This document shows, piece by piece, positions 35,245 to 42,002 of a stretch of 64,000 bases of DNA; the stretch's first letter is position 1, and each line of letters starts with the position of its first letter. The position numbers and the translations under genes are program-made. Under the pieces are notes generated by a model that was given only the letters and a program-made list of their open reading frames with translations, searched no databases and was not told where the DNA came from. Origin of the DNA: JADFUS01 sp964368765 (GTDB lineage: Bacteria > Bacteroidota > Bacteroidia > Bacteroidales > Rikenellaceae); contig CAYJCU010000002.1 of assembly GCA_964368765.1 (NCBI GenBank), forward strand, positions 3,161 to 67,160. The letters are read 5' to 3'.

Positions 35245-35289
35245 GACTCATAATCAGGGGGTCGCAGGTTCAAGCCCTGCTGGGCCCAC
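35245..35289. repeat. attR: 45-bp copy of the tRNA 3' half
   Basis: Exact copy of 16141-16185. The tRNA 5' half is absent here, so this is only the recombination scar and not a gene. Confidence 0.93.
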
Positions 35290-35291
35290 AG

Positions 35292-35330
35292 AAAAAGCAC
35301 TTACGGATATTTTAGTAAGTGCTTTTTTTT
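35292..35330 (+). terminator. Original chromosomal tRNA terminator after attR
   Basis: AAAAAGCACTTAC (35292-35304) pairs exactly with GTAAGTGCTTTTT (35315-35327), followed by more T. Before insertion this hairpin would have followed the tRNA directly. Confidence 0.8.
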
Positions 35331-35637
35331 GTCATTCGTTTTATGTAGCTGAAGGGCAATGTGAACAAAAATAGGATCAATGCAAAAAGTATGTGGAGCG
35401 TATGAGGGCTTTTCCAAAAATCACTTCATCTTCGGTACCTTTTCCTCACTATAAATCCTCACGTACTTTAAGTACGCTTCGGTGTTATAGTGCGTGAAAC
35501 GCACCAAAGCTAAAGCAATTTAGAAAAAAAGCGGACATTAAACTAGTAATTTGGAATTAGGTTATTTGTTTAACCCCACTAGAAATTTTCATTGAGCCCA
35601 AAAACAGAGTTTATTAACTAGAAATTTTTGCATAAAA
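35331..35637. other. Non-coding stretch right of the element with small palindromes
   Basis: No credible ORF on either strand. CGTACTTTAAGTACG (about 35463-35477) is a perfect short palindrome and GTGCG/CGCAC forms a hairpin near 35491-35505. The stretch between has base composition unlike the AT-rich spacers elsewhere. It may be an RNA gene, a decayed repeat or an old coding fragment; I cannot assign it. Confidence 0.4.
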
Positions 35638-35733
35638 GAGGGTGACTAGAAAAGCAAATCGCTGCTTTTTAGTCACCCTCCAATTCTTAGGTATTACAAA
35701 CCATTTTAGCTTTAAAGATAGACTAAATGGTTT
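35638..35733 (-). terminator. Two hairpins downstream of the fimbrial unit
   Basis: GAGGGTGACTA (35638-35648) pairs with TAGTCACCCTC (35670-35680), and the pairing continues through AAAAGCA/TGCTTTT. AAACCATTTTA (35698-35708) pairs with CTAAATGGTTT (35723-35733) apart from one base. Both lie between the fimbrillin stop (35757) and the next region. Confidence 0.65.
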
Positions 35734-35756
35734 GCGGCTACCTCCTATCTAAATTA

Positions 35757-36794
35757 TTAAATATTGATATCTAATCCACCAGTACCCCAAGTGCTTGTTG
35801 TAGCCTCGCCAAATACGATTGCATCAAGTGATATAGATACAGGATAAGTGTAGATAGTTGAAGCTGAGAAACCACCCGTTGGCATTAACTCTCCCGATGT
35901 AAACGTTTGTTCAATTGGGTTTGAACCATCTGTCTCAGCAATTGTGTATGTAATAGTTACAGTTATGCCCTTCTCCTGAGGAATAACCATGATAGGTACC
36001 ATAGGAGCAAGTGTCTTTGCATCTGTGCTGTTAAGTACATTTGTAGCAGTAGTAGCTTTAGGATTGATTGTGAATGTCTCCTCAGCCTGCTTTATATTTG
36101 TTCCTACTGTCCACGAACCTGTGTTTTGCGCTGTATTACTAAATTCGTACACAGCATCTGCATAGAAATCGTCTGCATAGTTTATAACTACTGATTTAAC
36201 CTCAATCTCTGCACCCGCTGAGTAATCTTCAGCAGTCTTAAATGTAAAGTTAATCTGCGAAAGAAGGTGGTTGAATTGGAAATTAACAGTAGATACAGGA
36301 TCACCTCCCTTTGCTCTATTAAGTACAGATGCAGCCATCAAGTCTAGCTGAGTAGTTGATGATTCAGGGTTTGTGTAATTAAAAGTTACTTTATTACCCG
36401 AAGTTATAATTTCAGGAACATTGCCTAGTGTATTTGACGCGATAGTATTGGCAAAGAAAGAAAGTTTATCAGTCGCTACATTTGGCCAAAATCTTAGTGG
36501 AGCATACTCCCAAGTTGTGTTAGTTGCTGTTGATGTTACTACAAGTTCATCCATACTCATATATATATTTGGACTAGTTGCATCCGCCAAATCATCGCCC
36601 GCTGTATAAAGCACATCAACTTTGAATTTGTCACCTGTATTAAATCCAGTCTCTGACTCTGCTTTAGTACTTTGCTCTAGATAAGTACCAAAATTCATTG
36701 CATTGCTCTCCGTCATATTCGGAGTAATTTCGTTCTTCGAGCAAGAACTCAAAGCGATAGCTAGAGTAGCTATCATAATCATTGATTTTTTCAT
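35757..36794 (-). CDS. Fimbrillin-family (Mfa-like) lipoprotein
   Basis: 345 residues with a lipoprotein signal (lipobox LSSC, Cys about 18). The fimbrillin-like domain features are YAPLRFWPNVATDKLSFFAN (the conserved FWP block), the VNFQFNHLLSQINFTFKTA core (FxHxLSxI) and late beta strands GEVMPTGG-type. In Mfa/FimA-type fimbriae, lipid-anchored precursors are exported, processed and polymerised by strand exchange on the surface. It is the last gene of the DUF3575-DUF5119-fimbrillin unit and could be the stalk subunit. No protease cleavage site can be fixed by eye. Confidence 0.85.
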   Translation of the reverse strand: MKKSMIMIATLAIALSSCSKNEITPNMTESNAMNFGTYLEQSTKAESETGFNTGDKFKVDVLYTAGDDLADATSPNIYMSMDELVVTSTATNTTWEYAPLRFWPNVATDKLSFFANTIASNTLGNVPEIITSGNKVTFNYTNPESSTTQLDLMAASVLNRAKGGDPVSTVNFQFNHLLSQINFTFKTAEDYSAGAEIEVKSVVINYADDFYADAVYEFSNTAQNTGSWTVGTNIKQAEETFTINPKATTATNVLNSTDAKTLAPMVPIMVIPQEKGITVTITYTIAETDGSNPIEQTFTSGELMPTGGFSASTIYTYPVSISLDAIVFGEATTSTWGTGGLDINI

Positions 36795-36840
36795 TCTCTT
36801 TTTGTTTAAATAGTTTATAAAATTGTTAATTATTTTTTAT

Positions 36841-37893
36841 TTATCCTATTGGTATAGGTATTTCAACTTCATCCTCCCAATCGTTAATCTCTGCATCAAA
36901 GCCACTTCCCGAACCATCTTCTGGCTCTACGTCAGGTAGTAGCGGAGGCTCAGGACCTGCTGGGTCGAAACCAAGTGTTATGGTTAAGTCTACATCGCCG
37001 GCGCTATTCTCTGTAACCATTGAGCCATCAAGTGGTAAATCAAATTTTTTCACTGTCTTATTATCAACAAGTAATACCTCTAAATTAAGAAGCCCTTTCC
37101 AATATTCATAACCACTAGTGCTATTGTTGGGGTCGCTTAACAGTCCAAAAGTGGTGTAGTTAAAATATAGTTCTCCTTCACCGTAACTACCCTCTTTACT
37201 CCAACTCTCAAGTATATAGGTTACATCGGTACTGTTGTTTACCATCTCATTAATCCAGTACCCCTCAGCCATACCGCTAATAGTGGCACGTGCGCTTCGT
37301 AAATTGTGTATACCTATAACCTTAATCTTTACATTAATCGTCTTATTTACAAGTTGTGGCGTAACGGCTATTGTTGTAGTGCCCTCAGTGAGTGTAGTTC
37401 CTCTACTCCTTGCAGCTTTACTCTTAGTAACCATCTCGGCTGTAACCTCAAAATCACGATATATAGCCGTTGCAATCTTCTCAGGCTGTAAAACAACCAA
37501 CTCATTATCTGCTTTGGTGTACCACCCTTTTGTCTCATCTGATAAAGAGTATATCTCTATTGTTGAGAGTTTCTCAATACCCCTAAACCCAATAGTAGAG
37601 AACTCTGTCTCACTACGGTTGAAGACCAAAACATCATATTTACCCTCTACGATGGGTACACTAAAGCCATCAACACTATTACTCCTAAATTGCAATGGTG
37701 CACCACCCTCCTTAGGGTAGAACCATGCACTTACCCCCAAAGGCTTTTCAGCCCCAGTGAGAGATTGCGACCAATCAGGTTCTATAACTATATCACTATA
37801 TGGATAGTAGTCATACGTAAGAGAACGACGCTGGCACGAAGATATTATTGTAATAAGTAAAAATATACCTATCATATAAAGTATATTTCTCAT
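36841..37893 (-). CDS. DUF5119-type lipoprotein (FimB/Mfa2-like anchor superfamily)
   Basis: 350 residues with a lipobox ISSC (Cys about 20) followed by QRRSLTYDYYPYSDIVI, the usual start of DUF5119 proteins. Core segments include PLGVSAWFYPKEGGAPLQF, GKYDVLVFNRSETEF and a C-terminal acidic tail (DVEPEDGSGSG and EDEVEIPIPIG). Related proteins sit at the base of Bacteroidota fimbriae and may anchor the filament. It overlaps the upstream DUF3575 gene by 4 bp and is followed by a fimbrillin gene, so the three are one unit. Confidence 0.8.
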   Translation of the reverse strand: MRNILYMIGIFLLITIISSCQRRSLTYDYYPYSDIVIEPDWSQSLTGAEKPLGVSAWFYPKEGGAPLQFRSNSVDGFSVPIVEGKYDVLVFNRSETEFSTIGFRGIEKLSTIEIYSLSDETKGWYTKADNELVVLQPEKIATAIYRDFEVTAEMVTKSKAARSRGTTLTEGTTTIAVTPQLVNKTINVKIKVIGIHNLRSARATISGMAEGYWINEMVNNSTDVTYILESWSKEGSYGEGELYFNYTTFGLLSDPNNSTSGYEYWKGLLNLEVLLVDNKTVKKFDLPLDGSMVTENSAGDVDLTITLGFDPAGPEPPLLPDVEPEDGSGSGFDAEINDWEDEVEIPIPIG

Positions 37894-39152
37894 CGCACAC
37901 CTCCTCTCTTTTTACGATTGTGATTGAGCATTAAAACGAGTGACACCTCTAATTTTGTGGGGCCAATCCAGCTATAATTTCCATCATATTGCCATACAAG
38001 AAATTTATTATCCTCTTTGCCCTCATAATAGCGATACTCTGTCTTTAGATAACCCAATCCTATATTGTACTCCATGCGAAGATTACCCCTCTTATTTATC
38101 GTATGAGCATAACCAGCACTCAATCCCGCAGCTATAAAAAATTCTCCTTGATAGCCATTGTTTTTGTATTGTAAGTCATAATAACCTCCGCCGGCATACA
38201 CCCCTCCAAACCAACCTGTGAGGAGAGGTAGTTTCTCTCTCTCTCCCAACCAATAGCGTCCCTCTATTGTTCCTGCCTGAATTTGTAGTGCATTACCATT
38301 ATTTTTTGTCACCCACCAAGGAAATATCCACTCCCCCGCTAAACTCCATCGATTGCCAATAGGAACTTCAATCTCTATATTAGGGATAAGTACAATATCA
38401 TAAAGCAGATTTGTTTTTACTGCAAACAGTGGAGCATTTTCATACTCCTCTTGTTGGATTATCTGTTGATTAAGATTTTGTTCAGGTAATTCATCACTCT
38501 TCTCTATGGGCAAAACTGATTGCGCCTCAATAATGAGCGGTAAGGTATCTCTTTTAGAGTAGATAGTTATAATACTGCTACCTCGAAGTTGTGGAAAGAA
38601 ATATTCTGACATATACCTATATGGCTCGCCCCCCTTAAAATCCATAAGTCGTTTATTCCTACTATCTACTAGTGTTCGGTATTTGTCGTTTGGATTAACC
38701 AGTTGCCAAGTCTCTTCGGGCGTAGAATCTATGATATTAATAACATCTAAACGGTGCGTCATATTAGATTTTTGTACCATATCACGTAATTTATCCCACG
38801 CTATGCCAATACTACGCACCTCTATAATACTATCAGGTAGGGCAAAGTGTAGTTGTAAATATCTTACAACCGCATCACTTCTACGCTGTGATAGCTTCTC
38901 ATTAAATAGCTTACTACCCTCGGGAGAGGTGTAGCACTCAACAATTATTCTCTCTATATTTGAGAGAGAATCTCCACGCAGTTCATCTATTGTCATTCGC
39001 AGGTCTGATAAAACCCTATTGTTATCTGCAAAGTTATCTATTATCCTATCTCCTGTAAGTTCATACAGTATCTCAGATCTCTTCTCGTGCCTCTGTCCAT
39101 AAACGTGCGAACAAAATAGTGTGAATACTATTATGTATATATAAATCTTCAT
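37890..39152 (-). CDS. OmpA-like/DUF3575 outer-membrane protein of the fimbrial unit
   Basis: 420 residues from MKIYIYIIVFTLFCSHVYG, a good signal peptide; an in-frame ATG 11 codons upstream adds only a charged stretch. The N-terminal half has an OmpA-C-like fold (VECYTSPEGSKLFNEKLSQR, RSDAVVRYLQLHF). The C-terminal half is the DUF3575 barrel (FAVKTNLLYDIVLIPNIEIE, AGEWIFPWWVTKNNG, GWFGGVYAGGGYYDLQY). Such proteins recur at the head of Bacteroidota fimbrial operons, probably in the outer membrane. A shared promoter block and a leader hairpin lie upstream. Confidence 0.85.
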   Translation of the reverse strand: MKIYIYIIVFTLFCSHVYGQRHEKRSEILYELTGDRIIDNFADNNRVLSDLRMTIDELRGDSLSNIERIIVECYTSPEGSKLFNEKLSQRRSDAVVRYLQLHFALPDSIIEVRSIGIAWDKLRDMVQKSNMTHRLDVINIIDSTPEETWQLVNPNDKYRTLVDSRNKRLMDFKGGEPYRYMSEYFFPQLRGSSIITIYSKRDTLPLIIEAQSVLPIEKSDELPEQNLNQQIIQQEEYENAPLFAVKTNLLYDIVLIPNIEIEVPIGNRWSLAGEWIFPWWVTKNNGNALQIQAGTIEGRYWLGEREKLPLLTGWFGGVYAGGGYYDLQYKNNGYQGEFFIAAGLSAGYAHTINKRGNLRMEYNIGLGYLKTEYRYYEGKEDNKFLVWQYDGNYSWIGPTKLEVSLVLMLNHNRKKRGGVR

Positions 39153-39200
39153 ATTATACTCTTTTGCACTATCCTTTCTATGCAAGTATTGCTATAATAT

Positions 39201-39245
39201 CATCGAAAAGAGCGAATTTCTGCTCACTAAACAATCTTTTCGATG
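39201..39245 (-). other. Leader hairpin before the DUF3575 gene
   Basis: CATCGAAAAGA (39201-39211) pairs exactly with TCTTTTCGATG (39235-39245). It lies between the predicted -7 box (39268-39275) and the ATG, inside the mRNA leader, and could affect translation or RNA stability. Confidence 0.6.
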
Positions 39246-39263
39246 TAAAATACCATCTACTAC

Positions 39264-39290
39264 GCCACAAAGGTAGTGATTTTTAGTTTT
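39264..39290 (-). promoter_or_regulatory. Promoter block of the DUF3575-DUF5119-fimbrillin unit
   Basis: The minus strand reads TACCTTTG (TAnnTTTG, 39275 to 39268) within a block starting CGCCACAAA and ending GATTTTTAGTT on the plus strand. The block is repeated nearly unchanged at 49766-49791, upstream of the other fimbrial unit. The -33 region is not clear. Confidence 0.6.
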
Positions 39291-39316
39291 ATAAACTACA
39301 TTTATAATTTTTTTTC

Positions 39317-39370
39317 AGGGTTAATTAACCCTATTTATAAGCCCACTACATAGAGCAGTGCTAGGCTTAT
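39317..39370 (-). terminator. Palindrome and hairpin after the last large adhesin gene
   Basis: ATAAGCC (39337-39343) pairs with GGCTTAT (39364-39370) just beyond the stop at 39378. AGGGTTAATTAACCCT (39317-39332) is a perfect 16-bp palindrome further on. They probably end the adhesin transcript before the separate promoter at 39264; the palindrome could instead be an operator. Confidence 0.5.
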
Positions 39371-39377
39371 GTTTGTT

Positions 39378-41996
39378 TTACTCTTGGATGGGGCGGACTG
39401 CAAAACCAACACTTCTACCATCCGAATTCGCATGAAAGCTTGAACTATCAAATACAAAACGATAAGCAAAAGTACTACTTGCTGGCGTTGCAACCCAATA
39501 CAAACCAAGAGTAGTTGCCCCAATTAGAGCTGCGCTAGTCTGGGCTCGATAACCGTTAGCCGTATAATATACTGAGTTATTTTGCGTGTAAACTCGACCA
39601 ATTCTATCATTTGAGTTCACCCAAGGCAAACTTGAATGCGTAAACGTGTACACCCCATTAATTGGAACTCGCCAACCAACAGGCGAGGGATCAAAAATAG
39701 ACTTCTGCCGACCACTCAAATTATTTGTATTAGCAACAGTCGCTTTTGGGTCGCCCCATAAATAGGTATTGCCACCAAAATCACTAAAACCTTGATTAAT
39801 AGCAAAAATCAGTGGGTTGTTTGTAGCATCTTCCATACCTCTAATAGCTCTATCGTTTATGGTTGGATCGAACTTAGTATTGTCAGTGCTCTTTTTTCCT
39901 GTATTTCCAGCAAATGGTTCTTTGCGCCCAAATTGATAAACTATATATCCCTTATCGTAATTTGAGCTGCCTTGGCCAGCGAAACCAGCTGAGATTCCTC
40001 CTAGGTTTCTATCCATAATAAGTTTATCTTTATAGATACCACTACTCCAAATAGTACCGTTATAGCTATGAATTTTACCACCAATGGTGGATACAGTCTC
40101 ATTTACGGTTGTTCTGTTTGGGTTTTCAAAAGAAGTGGTTTTATATGGATTATAATCTGTCACCCACAAATGCCACGACCAAACGATGTCCGAGCCTTTT
40201 TTGACTGCCACTAATATATTGCCCATATCACTATAAGCTTTAGGGATAGTAACTTTTATTGCCGATTTGCCCACAGGAGATAGAGCCTTTTCTATCTCTA
40301 CACCACTCTCTAATGGATTGTTTGTTTGGTCGTACCACAAAGGCTCAACACTAAACTCGCCCAAAGCTCCATCAATAATGGTATAGGCGGCATTATTAGC
40401 GTAGCCATTATTCCCCCAAAATTCGTTAATGCGGTCGGTTATGGGGATATAGAAGATAGTTTCAGCACCTGAGTCTGGGACGATGATATAACTATTCGCC
40501 ACACGCAAGCCCGTAACACCTCCGTAGCCATCTGGTAAGCCTGTTAGCTGCTCAACAATCGTCTTATCGGTGTAATCCGTCACAACACATTTATCGACTG
40601 TTAGTTTTATGGTTTGCGTTAGCTCGCCAAGCTTAATTATAATATCTCCTTCAGTAAAATTTTCATCGAGGATTATAGTATACTCCTGCTCGGTTGTTAT
40701 GGTTTTCCAATTATCTGCAAGTGGCGTTTCTGTAGAAAAACTCGCCCCATCTGGTAGTGTTACATCGCCGCTGAGTTTGTGTAGTATCCCACCTCCATCA
40801 CCGTCGCCCAAAGTAAAGGCTATTTCTACGCTATACGTGCCATCAGTATTGCGCACGAATGTATCGTCATTCCACGATGTAAGTATTTCGATTTTAGGAT
40901 TTGCGTGTAGCATATGGCTCTCGTAACCAAGACCCTTCGCCCAATACTTATCCTTGCTCGCACCTATGTAATACTGCCCATTATCTACGATATGAGTTGA
41001 GTTATCGTCGTAGGTGATGTTATAGTCAATGTTGCTATGAGGTGCAGCTATTGCCTCATCCTCTGTTGCGTAGCCGTCCGATGTTAGACTGATGATATTT
41101 ATAAAATAGCGGTAGTCACGTTGTATATCGTAGATTTTTCCTGTTCCTGATGGGTGTTGTATCAGAATTTTGTAGTATCTAAACACCCCCTCGCTCGCCT
41201 CAATCTTTAGCATTATTGAAATGGCGTCATCTTTACTCCATAGATCACTTGTGGCATTTGGATAGAGATATAAGCCTTGCACCGATTTAGTATCTGTACC
41301 TGTTGGTGCTACTGCGTGGGTTTTGGTGATTTTAGTTGTGCTTAGAGGTAATGCAGGTGCATTCATAGCATACACATTTAATAGCTTGGGGTACTCATCT
41401 GTACCTGTTGGCAGAGTTACATCCACACGCACATAATCGAACTCAAACTCTAATTTTTGTCCGCTTACTGTTAAGGCATCAATTTTTGAGAGCGATAAGG
41501 TATTACTACTCTTTGGCAGTAGCCCTGTATCGTTACTCTTTAATATGTTATTCTCTGTTGTATAGGTTGTGTATATATTTGCTAAATCGCCTATTACTAG
41601 GGTTTTATTATCTATTTTTGTTAGAATATCAGCTGGAATATCCACATTAGCCACACCCTTAACTGTAACCGCTGAGTTAGTTGCCTCTAATATTGCAAAG
41701 TAACCCTCAGTATCTTTCTGGAGCGTAACAATTTGTTGTAAAGTCTTTTTCTCGGTAGTATTGTAGAACACAAAGACAAAACATTTGTCATCAAAGAGCT
41801 TTTTTTCACGTTCGTTAGCATCGAAAGTCCCTGAGCGAGTCTCTATCTCCTCAGAGTAGTACCTATCCAACATCTCAACCCCTATGCGCAGCTGCCCTTC
41901 GGTTTCAATACCATCAAACGGCTCTTTACTGCACCCCACAAGTGTGAGGAGCAGTGTGAGCAGTATATATATATGTTTGTTCATTTTCATAATCAT
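39378..41996 (-). CDS. Large surface adhesin/tip-type lipoprotein (third paralogue)
   Basis: 872 residues; lipobox LVGC (Cys about 22) after MKMNKHIYILLTLLLT. The N-terminal part is DUF4906/Mfa-tip-like (LRIGVEMLDRYYSEEIETRS, KCFVFVFYNT, GLYLYPNAT). Middle beta repeats include GQYYIGASKDKYWA and GLRVANSYIIVPDSG. The C-terminal domain (about 690-872) has SGIYKDKLIMDRNLGGISAG, VYQFGRKEPF, IFDPSPVGWRVP and ends VRPIQE. It starts 6 bp after its neighbour paralogue, implying co-translation. A fimbrial tip or stand-alone adhesin is likely; no ligand is known. Confidence 0.8.
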   Translation of the reverse strand: MIMKMNKHIYILLTLLLTLVGCSKEPFDGIETEGQLRIGVEMLDRYYSEEIETRSGTFDANEREKKLFDDKCFVFVFYNTTEKKTLQQIVTLQKDTEGYFAILEATNSAVTVKGVANVDIPADILTKIDNKTLVIGDLANIYTTYTTENNILKSNDTGLLPKSSNTLSLSKIDALTVSGQKLEFEFDYVRVDVTLPTGTDEYPKLLNVYAMNAPALPLSTTKITKTHAVAPTGTDTKSVQGLYLYPNATSDLWSKDDAISIMLKIEASEGVFRYYKILIQHPSGTGKIYDIQRDYRYFINIISLTSDGYATEDEAIAAPHSNIDYNITYDDNSTHIVDNGQYYIGASKDKYWAKGLGYESHMLHANPKIEILTSWNDDTFVRNTDGTYSVEIAFTLGDGDGGGILHKLSGDVTLPDGASFSTETPLADNWKTITTEQEYTIILDENFTEGDIIIKLGELTQTIKLTVDKCVVTDYTDKTIVEQLTGLPDGYGGVTGLRVANSYIIVPDSGAETIFYIPITDRINEFWGNNGYANNAAYTIIDGALGEFSVEPLWYDQTNNPLESGVEIEKALSPVGKSAIKVTIPKAYSDMGNILVAVKKGSDIVWSWHLWVTDYNPYKTTSFENPNRTTVNETVSTIGGKIHSYNGTIWSSGIYKDKLIMDRNLGGISAGFAGQGSSNYDKGYIVYQFGRKEPFAGNTGKKSTDNTKFDPTINDRAIRGMEDATNNPLIFAINQGFSDFGGNTYLWGDPKATVANTNNLSGRQKSIFDPSPVGWRVPINGVYTFTHSSLPWVNSNDRIGRVYTQNNSVYYTANGYRAQTSAALIGATTLGLYWVATPASSTFAYRFVFDSSSFHANSDGRSVGFAVRPIQE

Positions 41997-42002
41997 TTGA
42001 TA

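Larger units (their letters stand above)
16141..35289. mobile_element. Integrated mobilizable element (about 19.1 kb) carrying a SusC/SusD import system
   Basis: Bounded by the 45-bp repeats at 16141-16185 and 35245-35289, with 19,104 bp between repeat starts. Just inside each end is a 21-bp repeat (16240-16260, 35099-35119). Backbone genes on the minus strand: tyrosine integrase, AlbA_2 regulator, HTH protein, excisionase-like protein, VapE-type helicase, degenerate primase, MobC, relaxase and coiled-coil membrane protein. No conjugation channel genes are seen, so transfer would depend on a helper. The cargo is sigma, FecR, SusC, SusD and two discoidin-type lipoproteins. All backbone open frames look intact, so recent activity is possible. 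Confidence 0.88.
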
